This document shows positions 32,342-43,419 of a stretch of 64,000 nucleotides of DNA, one piece after another (within the stretch, counting starts at the first letter, position 1; each line of letters opens with the position of its first letter). The notes beneath the pieces were generated by a model. The model had not been told where the DNA came from and searched no databases. It was given only the letters and a program-made list of their open reading frames with translations. The DNA is taken from contig WHUZ01000092.1 in assembly GCA_015179045.1 (NCBI GenBank), positions 166,273 to 230,272 on the forward strand. The letters run 5' to 3'. Both the position numbers and the translations under genes were made by a program. The DNA is from Kalaharituber pfeilii (Eukaryota > Ascomycota > Pezizomycetes > Pezizales > Pezizaceae).

Positions 32342-33045
32342 TAGGACTGTACCAGAATGAAAACAAAAACAAAAAACTAAAAAAAGCAACCCTCCCATCC
32401 TGCTGATCCTCCTATTCCTCAACCTCTTCTGACCCCCCTACTTTTCCATGGTTGATAGGTCTAATTCGCCCTGCTGCTCTCAGGTGGAAGTTTTCTGTGC
32501 TCAACCACTGTTCTTTTCCGAGCCCAAATGTTAAAGCCTGTAGCTACCGCTCGCCGGTTTCTGCGTGTCCCGTAAAAGGCCTTCCTCCAGCCCCTGGCAT
32601 TTCCGCATAATATCGTCTCTCACTGCTGGCTTGTCTTCCCGCGGAGAGGACGCTCCGCCCTCTTGCGGGTAGTAATGTCAATAAGTGCCCTCACTAGTGT
32701 TCCCTCTGCGGGTAATCTCCATAAATGCCCTTACTCCTTTAATGTACAATGTCTAAACCAGACTCCTATATAGTATTCAGGGCTTGTCATGCATGATTGT
32801 CGGTGGATTAGAGTCAAAATCAGTATCCATTTTCGAAATCCAGTCCGATTTTTACGCGGCGTTACTCCGATCTCAACCGAGATAAACTAATATCTCCGTT
32901 AGATTTCATTTTTGTACAGAGACAGTGCAACCTGAATACAGGACAATCAAGTTGAATATGTTTCTAAACGCGGTTTGCCTACAATAACTATTCTTCATAT
33001 ATCATTTTGCACTACAGCAGCAAAGTACACGCTAAAGCGGAGTAC
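32342..33045. other. no supported gene
   Basis: Nothing recognised; this is the 3' flank of the minus-strand gene that ends at 33046. Confidence 0.4.
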
Positions 33046-33734
33046 CTAAACAAAAATAACTTCCTTGTCACCAACAGGAGGACAATCTTCCTTGACTCGA
33101 ATTTCTAATTTTCCCCAGTAGACCATATCTTCCTCCTGCTCTTTGAAAGTGACATAACAATTGGGAGCGTAATGCCATGGAGTTTCGACATCCTTGTAAG
33201 GGCTGTCTAATTTGTCCTTCTTATAGCCACTGACCTGATAGTAGGTATTGGCGAACCCAAAGTTCACAGGATCAACAAAGCTGGCACAAAGTGGACATGC
33301 ACAATCCTGCTGATTGCGGAAAAAATCAAATAAGCCATCATTGCGATAACCCCACTTTATGATGACACGACGGCCATAAGCTCGACAGGAGGAGTTTGTG
33401 CAATCTCCTTTGGTATAGTTAGCAAAAATATTTTGTCATTCTTGATGTTCGTACCTTCAAGGTTTAATCCGTTAACAGCATGTCTCCATTCAGGAGCACT
33501 TTTGGACCAAGCCCGTTTATGGATTTTGGAATCATCAGAGATATCAGGACGGAGACCAAACCCAGTCGCTGGACCAAGAAAAGCTCCAAGGCCAGATGTT
33601 AAGGAACATGGTTGCACGACTGGGTAGGCGGGGAAGGCTGTGTTGAGATACCCATCTATAGTCGTAGTGATGTACTGGTAAACATTTCGGGTCTTGCCAA
33701 GAGGAACATTGTTTCTTTCCTGGTCGTCGGACAT
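33046..33734 (-). CDS. cysteine-rich putative zinc-binding protein (two exons)
   Basis: Exons 33734-33455 and 33407-33046 on the minus strand are joined over a 47-bp intron (GTACGA donor, TGCTAAC branch point, CAAAG acceptor), giving 213 residues. Splicing creates GLNLEGDCTNSSCRAYGRRV; unspliced sequence hits a stop. Visible metal-binding candidates are CX4C (about residues 96-101) and CACPLC (about 130-135), followed by the aromatic block NFGFANTYYQVSGYKK and an HYAPNCYVTF segment. The arrangement (GLNLEG, CX4C, CX2C, then F/Y-rich GxK) matches, from memory, a fungal family whose members in some species sit next to ubiquitin-like modules; no such module is present here and the function is unknown. 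No signal peptide. The 5' flank (34205-34480) is duplicated upstream of the gene at 44540. Confidence 0.78.
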
Positions 33735-34204
33735 TTTATTTCACAAGACACGATTCCTTGGTTAAGAATTCAGTAAAGGCCCGGAATATGAAATTAAAGG
33801 ACCCAGTGAAACTGCTTACAATTTAGCGGAAGTGGAGATCAAACTTGTCCTGAAACTTCGAGTTTTCGAAGCTTTTGAATAATATTATTCACAAGGACTA
33901 TAAGATCGGGAACCCACAAAAGTTAGAACAAATTGTATGCCTTTCGGTGTCAACAGTGGGGAAGAAGTATGTGTTGCTGGAAAGAACTTTCGCAAACTTA
34001 TGCACATTAAATAGAGTGTAAAATGGTCGTTAGGCCTCCCACCAACAACAATACCGACATCATCCTTGTCTCGCAATAATACTCTTATCAGGCTGCAGCT
34101 GGGAAAAACAAAATATGATACAATCGAAATTCTGTAATGCTATGCATCCTACAATACGTCTTCTCACTAGAATTATGAAATGGATAAACAAATGACAAAA
34201 AGGT
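33735..34204. other. 5' flank of the cysteine-rich gene, nothing recognised
   Basis: Presumed promoter region. No clear TATA box or motif was picked out by eye. Confidence 0.35.
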
Positions 34205-34480
34205 TACTAAAGCTTGAAGACGGTGCAACAAGGGTTTGCCGGATCAAGGAGCAATGATACGAACAAAAACGCGGCGCAGACATACTGAATTACTGAGATC
34301 ACGGATCTGGTATTCACCCAGGTTGCTGTTTTACAAAAATGGAGTGGAAGGGCCTCTCAAAAGGTCCCCCAGAAGCACTAACTAACAACATGAGAACGTC
34401 ATATGCAAACGAATGACCAGTGTTTGCTTCCTCCTCTTTGATGTACCTATGCCGTGTTCTGTTTGCTCTCTGTAAGCCAT
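34205..34480. repeat. diverged duplicated segment, copy 1
   Basis: Collinear with 43805-44080: shared blocks include catatgcaaacgaatga / ttatatgcaaacgaatga, agtgtttgcttcctcctct, ggcctctcaaaa and gagatcacggatct / gagatcatggatct. Similarity is clear but imperfect, suggesting an old duplication. Confidence 0.7.
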
Positions 34481-35137
34481 TTCATGTATTCCTCCGTTTA
34501 CTCTATGCACCTATCCACCGTGCCGCAAGCTTTCCCACCAAAAAAGTAGATTATAGAAATACGCAAAGCAGCGGGCGGTCCTCCTGCAAAGTTGCACAAC
34601 ACCGATTCCAAAATGTGATGAATTTGGAGGATGTAATTCGAGGGCAGTTGGTGTACCTTTGCGTATATTTTGGAACTATTTTCTTGGTTACTTAAGTATT
34701 TACACAAAATATGTAAGTTAACTAACACAACGTGTCTAAGAAGCCAAATTCGGCCTTATCGGGTCATTATCCCCTGGGCTGCCTCGACGTGCGTCCGAGG
34801 TGAAACCCCTTGTTCAGACAAAAAACCTGTTTTAACTGCATAAACTGCATGGTCAAATGGTGTTTCATCTGATTGGTGTGAACGCGCATCAGCCCACTCT
34901 AGAAGATTTACAAGCCCAGGGTGTATCCCACTTTTTATGCGTCATATCAGTGACATGTGTACGATGATTCAATACACCGGACTGTAGATGCTCAACCTGC
35001 GCTGTTCAGCCAAATATTAAACAATTCGTGGCGAATGATCTTGACCATGTTTACAAAGAGATTCTCTACTAAAACAACTGAACTTGTCTTGTGTTTTGCC
35101 CATGCCGGGCTTTAAGGTATCAGTACGTTGTAAGTTA
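34481..35137. other. no supported gene
   Basis: Short ORFs only; nothing recognised. Confidence 0.4.
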
Positions 35138-35167
35138 CAGTATACTCTCGATACAAGTATATCATCG

Positions 35168-35681
35168 CCGGGAGTGGGGTGCATCAGGACATAAAAGCGT
35201 GGAGGAAGGAGAGGAGAGAGATAGAGGGATTCGGGGGAGGAAGGCCATGGAGTGGAATAGGGTGGCGACATCAACTTTCACTGCCGTGCGCCTAGAGAGG
35301 GGGAGGTGTGCGGTGTGGATGAAGAAAATGGGGGTGGCTGAATCAGACAAGTGCAGGTGCGGAGAGGTGCAGACAGGGGAGCACCTCGCTTTTCGATGCA
35401 GTCACCAGAAGGGTCGTCCAGAAGGGTTCGAGAAGTGGAGAGACATGGAAAAGAACTGGAAGAGGACGGCGGAGAATGGGGAGGAGTATGACGTTTTGGA
35501 GAATTTCTTTACCGGAATTAAGTTTTAGAAGTAGGGGGGTGGGGGTGGATCGAGAGCGTGTATTTAGAATCTTCCTTTAATAAGCCTGTCTCCGGGCTTT
35601 GAGGGCTTGCCCAGGGACCCTGCCATGGGTGCGTGCTACAAGCGGGGTTATGTGATTTTAAAAAAAAAAAAAAAATAAAAA
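35168..35681 (+). mobile_element. 5'-truncated family A LINE (514 bp)
   Basis: Perfect 12-bp duplications agtatatcatcg (35156-35167, 35682-35693). The coding part ends at 35528 (CRCGEVQTGEHLAFRCSHQK knuckle, ending FFTGIKF). The 3' UTR has gcctgtctccgggctttgag, ggcttgcccagggaccctgc and then the tail A hairpin (catgggtgcgtgctacaagc, ggggttatgtga) and poly(A). This copy defines the parent of tail A. Confidence 0.9.
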
Positions 35682-36033
35682 AGTATATCATCGGGTGGTC
35701 AGGGTATATGCTTATAACGAATATATTGTTATATCAAAAGATGACTAAGCGCGGCCACTTGCTTGCTATGTAGGCGTCCCTCTACCAGTTGTGCCCTTTC
35801 AATCTTATGCTTCTTACTAGTGAAAAGAAACTCAGGGTTAGTACTGAGAGTTCCGAAAGGGAGTTGCTTGTAGTTTGTGGAGAGTGAAAGCTCTGAGTAC
35901 GAGTAAAGCTTGCTCATAGGAATCGGGATACAAATGGAGGTGGGGCTGGCTCAAAAGGGGGTCGCTTTCTGATGCAGGTATATATATGCTTTGAACTAGA
36001 GGTATTATAGAGTCAGAAATTATATCTACTCTC

Positions 36034-36090
36034 GCCCTGCCATGGGGAACAGCTGCACGCGGGGTCACGTGAAAAAAAAAAAAAAAAAAA
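36034..36090 (+). mobile_element. tail A micro-insertion (57 bp)
   Basis: gccctgccatggggaacagc, tgcacgcggggtcacgtga, A-run. Perfect 11-bp duplications tatctactctc at 36023-36033 and 36091-36101. Confidence 0.92.
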
Positions 36091-36359
36091 TATCTACTCT
36101 CAAAGGTGACTATATTGTGCTATAAAATACTCTACGTAGGATGCACTATGGTTGAAGATGCTAAGAAAAGGGCGATAAGATTTCCTGATTGAGCTTCACT
36201 TGCTTGTTATAAGCATATACACATGACCAATCATAAAAAAATAAGAATATTCCTATAACGAATATATGCTTATTTTGTATAAGGGCGGTCCGGGTACATG
36301 CTTATATCGAATATATGCTTATATTAGACATATTTGTATCGAGAGTATACTGTATTCTG

Positions 36360-36430
36360 TTTTTTTTTTTTTTTTTTTTTCGTTTCACATGACCCCGCAT
36401 ACAAGCTACACAGCCTATGGCAGGGAAAGT
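36360..36430 (-). mobile_element. tail C micro-insertion
   Basis: T-run, cgtttcacatgaccccgcat, acaagctacacagcctatgg, caggg. Duplication tattctg (36353-36359, 36431-36437) overlaps the TA border of the pogo-like MITE. Confidence 0.75.
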
Positions 36431-36453
36431 TATTCTGGACGATCACTACTGAA

Positions 36454-36744
36454 TAGTGAGCGGCACGAGCCGAGCCAGCTCGAGCTCAAACGAGCCAAGA
36501 TCATGCTTGTGTTTTTCTTGACAGCTCGCTAAAATGCTTAGCCAGTGCAAGGTTTCATAAACTGTAAATACCTAATATAGTAAAAATTAGAGACTTGGAG
36601 CTCATTCTGACCTACCAACAACTTCGAAATGCACAATTTAGCTGATAGTAGTGAGAAAGATGAAAATTTAGCTTAGTTTAGTTTAGTTTGTCAATATTAT
36701 GTATATAATCAATCCAGGCTCGAGCTAGCTCGTGCCGCTCACTA
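36454..36744. mobile_element. hAT-type MITE, copy 2 (291 bp)
   Basis: Inverted ends tagtgagcggcacgagc and an exact 8-bp duplication ctactgaa (36446-36453, 36745-36752), the duplication size of hAT elements. The interior is nearly identical to copy 1 but the ctcgagct-rich arms are shorter. No transposase. Confidence 0.9.
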
Positions 36745-37044
36745 CTACTGAACAATTATTATTTGTTGTGTAGTACTGTATTCTCAATTATTCCACGAAC
36801 CCGATACTAAATAACCAGCTTGGTGTCCAAAGGCAGAATTGCTCACTTAACATTGGCTGAAAGGTTGTGTGCGGCTGTACAGATTTAAACACAAATGCGT
36901 AGTACTCTTTAGATACAGTCAACATGGGACTAGTCGGGCTTGCCACCCTAAGTCTCGTCACCTACTCCGGCATCTTCGTTTGATGAAAGCTCCGTACCAT
37001 CAGACGCTGTGGATCCTGAAACTGAATCCACATCAAATTCAACA

Positions 37045-37998
37045 ATGTCATATATTTCGTCTTGTGAAGGATCAAAAGCTCAGTCAGAGTCTCCATTTCT
37101 AAAACTCCCGAATGAACTTGTGGTAGAGGTCCTTCGGTACGCACTTCATGAGGATAATATATACGACACTTTGGTTGAAATTGAGGGGGAGGACATGACT
37201 CAGGAAGAATACGAGTATGGATTTAACAGCACTGGTTCACTTGTTGTTGGAGATGATGGTAATAGTTATTTCCTACTCATCAGAAGAGAGGTTGTGCTAT
37301 CACATGTTTGTTGGCTGTGGCGAGACCTTATCATGGGTGGATATCTGGTGAGATCAATCTTGAACTTGTAACATTAGCATTATTCTGATTTCTGAAACTA
37401 GGACCTTTGGGATTTACAAGGAGAATGCCTCCATGTAACTGGACAACAATGGTTTCATCCGTCCTTCCCTTTTACCCTTCTTGAGGGTAAAGGTTATTCC
37501 CATATCAACATCTCATTCAAGGGCTCTTGTACACCTCAGAAACAGTCCGAGAATTTGATTTCGTCTGAGGACATTGAAGCTCCTCTTTTTGAGCCCCCTC
37601 CTGATGCTAACTATCATGACGCCCTGCCTCGGAAGAGACGTATAAACCTTTCAAGTACCCGGTTTGTACGACTTATTCTTTCTGAAGGATCCAACATCGC
37701 TATTGACTCCGTATTTTCCCAACTCAATTTCCCTTTAAATCAGGCTATAAATATTATATTTTCTGTCAAATCTGGAAGTAGGCTTTTTGTTGGCTCTAGA
37801 TACTTCCCCGGTCTTCCAATCAGTGCCAGGGTATTTGGAGGACCCCCATTGATCGGATTATCTAAGCCACCTGCTTGGCATACGCACTTTCTTCCACCTG
37901 GGTCGATCATCATCTATCCATACCAGTCCGCTGCTATCCTTATTTTCAAATATCATTACTCGTATACCGCCGAGTGGGCTATCACAAAGAAAAATTAG
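37045..37998 (+). CDS. F-box domain protein (two exons)
   Basis: Exons 37045-37347 and 37402-37998 join in phase over a 54-bp intron (GTGAGA donor, TTCTGAT branch region, AACTAG acceptor) to give 299 residues. An F-box-like motif starts at about residue 20 (LKLPNELVVEVLRYAL) and is completed after an acidic insert (residues 40-80, rich in Glu/Asp) by VVLSHVCWLWRDLIMGGYL, the usual arrangement in fungal F-box proteins. Such proteins recruit substrates to SCF ubiquitin ligases through Skp1; the remainder would be the substrate-recognition part and has no repeats that I recognise. The start is the first ATG after an in-frame stop at 36949. No lesion seen. Confidence 0.78.
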
Positions 37999-38267
37999 CG
38001 AAGCGAGCCACACAGATTCCCCCAACATCGGAGCTATTGCAACACTCGTCTCATCTATCCACCGACGACTGCACCAGGGGGTCTGATTCGTCCTCCTTGG
38101 GTGTTGGTGATATCATTATCGCCCCCGGGAAACTCTTCTTCCATGGCTCGTAGGTGAACCAAATGTGAGCCGCGATTCTTCCTTTATGCCGCACCACCTA
38201 CATTCCAGACCATCCGCCTTCTCTATCTTTGAACCCCTACTCTCAGTCATTGCTATCCTGTGAAAAC

Positions 38268-38327
38268 GCCCTGCCTTGGCGAACAGCTGCACGCGGGGTC
38301 ATGTGATATAAAAAAAAAAAAAAAAAA
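38268..38327 (+). mobile_element. tail A micro-insertion
   Basis: gccctgccttggcgaacagc, tgcacgcggggtcatgtgat and an A-run. The flanks (tgtgaaaac, gaacgaaaagc) share only a short imperfect match. Confidence 0.7.
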
Positions 38328-38478
38328 TCTGGAACGAAAAGCGCCCTCACACTCTGCACCTATTTGAAGAGAACACTTTGCTTCATGAACCCAGGTGATT
38401 GTACCATGCTCAGGTAACCAAAACCACGTCCCCTAACCATACCATTGTCGGTATTTATGTGAGTCCTATAGGAATGGA

Positions 38479-38934
38479 ATGTGCAGTGGGAGCCTGTCAA
38501 AGTACAAAAGTAAACTTGAGGAGATGCTTGCCAACGGCATAAATACAGAAGGCTGCAAGTATGCCCTAGAAGTACTAGAAAAATCGCCACCGGAAGCATT
38601 CCATCCATCCTTACCTCAAATGAATAGAGCGAGAGAGCTGGAAGCCTTGCTACAGGCACGAGAGAAAAATGGCTACTATAAGGTAATTAAGACGTTTCGT
38701 CATTGCGAGTCCCCTTACCGACATGTTCAAAATCTTATACTTTTTAGATCAATATACCTGCGTGTCAATAAGTTTTATAAAGAGGGCATAATGCGGTTCA
38801 CATCCGATACCTATTATATTCTCAAGGATGGCATCCTGCTAGAAGGGCCGCAGCCACTGCGAAGTGTGGATGAGGTAGCTGTAGGAACCCAAATATTCCA
38901 GTCAAAATATTTGCATTATGAAGGTTTGTCATGA
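38479..38934 (+). CDS. small hypothetical protein, paralogue of the 44540 gene, probably damaged
   Basis: Similar along its length to the gene at 44540: KYKSKLEEMLANGINTEGCK with YRERLEELLAQGVNVEGCK, and YYILKDGILLEGP with YYLIRDGELIGGP. An intron is expected at 38683-38747 (GTAATT to TTTTTAG), exactly where the paralogue reads straight through, but splicing it gives INIPACQ followed by a stop at 38769; one extra base would explain this. Without splicing, the ORF stays open to 38934 (151 aa) and rejoins the conserved frame at KFYKEG. Either the copy is frameshifted or it is expressed with the intron retained. Function unknown; likely cytosolic and helical. Confidence 0.55.
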   Translation: MCSGSLSKYKSKLEEMLANGINTEGCKYALEVLEKSPPEAFHPSLPQMNRARELEALLQAREKNGYYKVIKTFRHCESPYRHVQNLILFRSIYLRVNKFYKEGIMRFTSDTYYILKDGILLEGPQPLRSVDEVAVGTQIFQSKYLHYEGLS

Positions 38935-40528
38935 CGGATAACCTCCTATTTTTGATCTCAGCTACTAATATGCAGATAGTTTCAGCCCCGTACATTTCAG
39001 TTCCCTCAGCTACTTTGGTACTATTCCTCCCACTCTCGGCTACCATTATGTAGGCAATTAGATTTCAATGTTATCTTTCATATTGTACATTTACAACAAT
39101 TGAATTATCCTGTTATACTGACTGGATTGTTTCTAGTATTCCTCAAGGGTTCGAGCGGCTAGCCTCGATATTGTTCTGTGCTTTTCTTTTCCTTGACGAT
39201 ATAAGTGCATCTTCACCCAAGTCTATACGGATGGTGACCTTACGGCATTGGATATCCCACTAGCTTACCCCTTTGGAACGAATGGAAAAATGATCAAACT
39301 GCAACTGGACTTATCCGAAGACGGGAAATCATGCTAGTGGTCGCATTCTGTGTCAATGGCAATGCCTTGACACAGTTCAACCAGTTCATCTTCATGATTG
39401 TCCCAAGCAATCCGGGGTATGGATGGTGGCTAGGCGGTCCACTTTTGAGAGCTCTTCCCTGCCAGGGCACAGCCCTGACGTCTCCACAGCCCTGAAGTCT
39501 CTTGTCATCTTCCAAGAAAAACGGCTTAGTGCATCGCGTGCCTATTGTCTAGGGTTCACGGCCTTCTCAGAATGTGTCAAAAAAGACTATCGAAAAACCC
39601 CAGATATCTAGACTAAGATATGACAAGATCTTTATATATCATCGATCTATCAGGTATGCAATTATACCATACCTAACAGCTGTGTCAATTTTTGCTTGAT
39701 GTAAGGGCTTTAGAAAGGGGTATCATGGGCGTATTTGGCAGCAAAGAATGCGCTATATTCCATATTCCGGATACTCAATGAGCGCGAGCGATGTGTCCAT
39801 TGCAGTTTGTGAATTGATTTGCTCCAATAATTCTTGTTGGAAACCACGACATGCTAACGTATACGGGCAACGCCCTAGCAGTCTGAGAGATCTGCGACAA
39901 TGTTCGGACGGGCATTGTTACTCCTGTTACTCTCTCTCATCTATATACCTCCCCTGCTTGCCTGTATGCAGACTCTACTGGTCAATGTACATTCATTCTC
40001 TCTTCTAGTGTACCTTCGTCCCTCTTTTTGTACCTGCAACATCGTTGCACCCGTGATCATTGCCTCCGCCCTACTTACCCTCTGCGCCGCCCTTACAAAC
40101 ATGCAATGATTGGTCGGACTGATCTGTCGATCTCATCGGAGTTAGCTTAAATGGTCGGATGTCAGTGGGGACCATGATTGAGTCCGGGCTGTGTGCCCTC
40201 CAGTGTTCCCAGCGGCCCAGGTGGAGCTTTTGATGGCCTGGACCGCCCAGAGCGGGCTGGATTGCCTCAACCAATCAGTCGTTAAATTTCGGCTTTTGAT
40301 CATCGTGTTAAACTTAGCTAGAAGAGATGATTGTTATTGCTCCGTAGACAGAGTAGCCAAAAGTACGGTGTCCTCTAACACATCGAGATCAGCCAAGACA
40401 GCCGGAATCGTCTCAACCAATTAGTATCTGGAGTACAGCGTTGGTAACACACCAGAACACTCAGCTTCATGTAATATACATAATGATTTTACTGCATTGA
40501 GTAATTTCCATCGTGGTATAGCTAATGC
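38935..40528. other. no supported gene
   Basis: Short ORFs on both strands without motifs. Confidence 0.4.
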
Positions 40529-40583
40529 TATGTCCCTGCCATAGGCTCGTAGCTTGGCCGCGGAGTTACCTGATCAAAAAAAA
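40529..40583 (+). mobile_element. tail C micro-insertion
   Basis: tatgtccctgccataggctc, gtagcttggccgcggagtta, cctgatc and an A-run. Duplications tatagctaatgc and tatagccaatgc (40517-40528, 40584-40595) differ at one base. Confidence 0.8.
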
Positions 40584-40670
40584 TATAGCCAATGCGAGTA
40601 CTGCGATTGATGCAGGCGACAGTTTAATACGAGTAGCTGTTAAAATGAACATCTCTTTCTTTTATGTAGC

Positions 40671-40713
40671 AGAGGGCGGCACGTGAGTAATGATATATAA
40701 AAAAAAACAAAAA
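40671..40713 (+). mobile_element. tail B remnant
   Basis: agagggcggcacgtgagtaa, tgatatat and an A-rich run. Only the second half of the hairpin is present; no duplication seen. Confidence 0.55.
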
Positions 40714-41126
40714 GTGGTAAGGTCGAGTTTTGATTTTATCGATTAAGCAATTTTGGTCAATTTACTAACCAGGAAAATGAGAGTGAACATCGTGATGTAC
40801 ATAGTACTATTGTATGTACATAGATGACTGCATAGGAGGATGAAATACTGTAGAAATTGCTCGGTTAGCTGTATGATAGATCACTATTACATTAACTCAT
40901 AAGTGAGTATATATATTACATAGAGGTACATCCATGTTCGCCGCTGGGCCAGGTGTTCGTGGCTGGGCCAGATATTCGTGGCTGGGCTGGCCCCGTGAAA
41001 GACACCATATGTTTTTCCCGGGGCTGGCCGGTTCGCGAACCGGAAAATGTTCGTCGGTGGGCCAGAACATTTCCAATCTCTCACCATCGAACATTACCCT
41101 CAACTTTGACTACGAACACTTCTTCA

Positions 41127-43419
41127 GTCACCATGGGGCATTTTCAGGCTAGCCAGAGATCCCTTCAGGGAGAGGGAGCTGATGGGAATCGAAGGCTCGG
41201 ATCAGGAGATTGCGGAGAAATTGATAGAGAGACACTTCGTTACCGGGTTGAGGGAGCAGGAGGAACCGAGGAAGCCAGAGGGTAGACTGATGGAGAGGGA
41301 GGAGGCGAGAGCAGCGATAGACAGGGCTCTATCTAAGACGAAATCGAGGTCGGCTCCAGGTCCGGACGGAATTCAGTACGGGATCCTGAAGATGTTGAGA
41401 GGGACGAAGCTATACGCGGCGGTGAGGGAGAGGATAGTGGATTACATAAATGGGGACTACGAGTTAGGGAGGGGTTTCGAGGTGGTCATGACGAGGAAGA
41501 AAGGGAAGCCGAGGGACTCCCCGTCGAGTTGGAGACCGATCACACTGCTCAACACGGTGGCGAAATTAGGACAGAAGGTGGTGGCGGACAGGATACAGAG
41601 ACATGATGTGTTATTTTGCGACTCCCAGTTGGGGGGGAGACCCAGAAGAGGGGCGGAGGATTTGCAGAGACAGGTTATGAAGGAGGTGGAAGGGAAGTTG
41701 GGGGAAGGGAAGTGGGTAGCGTTGGTGGGGGATGATATAAAGTCGGCGTTCAATCACGTGAGGAGGGAGAAAGTCGTGAGACGGATAGAGGAGGTGGACA
41801 GGAACCTGGCAGCGTTTGTGGACAACTTTTTGAGGCCGACAAGATGTGGGATATCGTGGGATGGGGAGAGGCGGGCGGAGTTCACCATGACAGACGGCGC
41901 CCCTCAAGGATCTCCGATATCGCCGGTGTTGTTTCTGGTAGGGGTGGCCCCGGTTGCCGAGAAGACGGGGAGGAGGGAGTTCACGAGATCGTATGTGGAC
42001 GACTTCCACAGCGTGATCGCGGACAAGAGCTTAGTAGCGCTGAAGAGGAAGATAAGAGAGCATAGGCGAGCATTACGGAGAGACGCGGGAGAGGAGGGCT
42101 TCGAGATGGACGAGGAAAAGGAGGAGACTCTGGTGGTGGGGGTGAAGGGCAAGACATATAGACTAGTGGGTTTGAGGGTGGATTGGGAAATGAAATTTGA
42201 CGAACACCACAGAAACAGACTGAACCTGGGGAAGGCGCTTTGGGCCACCGCAGCGAGACTGTTGCGACTGGATCCGAAAAAGAGGAGACAGATCTACACC
42301 GGGGTGGCAAGAACAGTGGCGATGTGGGGGGCCTGGGCGTGGTACGAATATGCACACGGGTCCCCGAGGGAGAAGAAGCTGAGGGATTTGGAGAGATGGC
42401 AGTATACGGTGGCGAGAAGCATAACTGGGGCGCCATGGGGGACGAGACGCGACGTCGTGGAGGGATTGTCAAATTTGGAGTCGGTGGAGACGTTCGTGAG
42501 ATGGGAGTCGACGAGGGTGGAGGCTAGGGCGCTGAGGTTTGAAGGGGAGAGGATGGGGAGAGAGGACAAGGAGAAAGAGTACCTGAGGGGTTCCCTATCG
42601 CACGGGGAGGGAATGCCGCTGGCGGTGCTCTCGTCCCTACATAGGGGGGCGGAGAGAGGGGAGTGGGAGAGACATATAAGGCAAAGTACGGAGGAGGGAT
42701 GGATTCCGGTTTACACGGACGGGAGCATGAGGGGGGGGAAAGCGGGAGCCGGAGCATGCTGGGGGCAAGAGAAGATCCCGTGGTACTTGGGGGAGGAGGC
42801 TACAGTGAATGACGCGGAGATGGTAGCGATAAGCGAGGCGATGGAGAGGGTGGAGGGGGAGTTGTTGATATTGACAGACTCGAAACACGCGATAAGGAGA
42901 ATGAGGGCGATAGCGAGAGGAGACCCAACATATGATGGGGCGACGAACAAGCTGAGAGAAGCTTGGGAGAGGAGGGTGAGGAGGGGTGATTTGGATGTAG
43001 CGGTGATGTGGGTGAAGGCTCATGCAGGCATAGAAGGGAATGAAGAGGCAGACAGGGTGGCGGGTTGGGGGACAGCGTTGCAATACAAAGAGGAGGTGGT
43101 CACAGAGGCGGGTCAGAGACAGAGGCTCAGAAGAGAGAGAGCGGGGGAGAGGAACAGGTTAGAACTGACGTACAGACCGCTAGAAAGATTAGGAAGGGGA
43201 GTAAGTCGAATAGCGGGGCTCCTGGGAGGGAAGGGCCTGAGGGCGTGGAGGTGGAGGATCGGTGAAGGGGATGGGCCAGAATGCAGATGGTGCGGAGAAG
43301 CCGAGGAGACGACTGCCCATATACTGGGGGAGTGTAGGGTTTGGAAGAGGAGGTGGCCAGGGGGGGAAGAGCACGTGAGGAATCCTCCGAAGGGGGGGAA
43401 GGGGAGAGAGACAAGTTAG
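41127..43419 (+). CDS. LINE ORF2 fragment: reverse transcriptase and RNase H
   Basis: The frame is open from the 5' truncation point to the stop at 43417-43419 (first ATG 41182). It lacks the endonuclease and the RT N-terminus. RT: SWRPITLLNTVAKL, motif A VGDDIKSAFNH, motif B GAPQGSPISPVLFL, catalytic YVDDF, then LVGLRVDWEMKF. RNase H: VYTDGSMRGGKAGAG, ATVNDAEMVAISEAM, LLILTDSKHAI and MWVKAHAGIEGNEEADRVA contain the expected acidic residues. The C-terminal knuckle is CRWCGEAEETTAHILGECRV. The last ~12 codons appear shifted: the neighbouring frame reads LDIILQMLEE then stop, matching the end of the 26228-26674 copy (LLTMLGE), so one indel lies near 43395. It cannot mobilise itself without the endonuclease. 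Confidence 0.92.

Larger units (their letters stand above)
35138..36352. mobile_element. pogo-like MITE carrying two later insertions
   Basis: The ends are inverted copies of cagtatactctcgatacaa bordered by TA (35136-35137, 36353-36354). Subterminal gcttataacgaatata-type motifs recur in both orientations. Removing the LINE (35168-35681) and the tail A insertion (36034-36090) with their duplications leaves about 620 bp and no transposase. Confidence 0.78.

Noticed and set aside
37009..37044. Start of the F-box gene at 37009
   Set aside because: That codon is GTG; the first in-frame ATG after the upstream stop is 37045.
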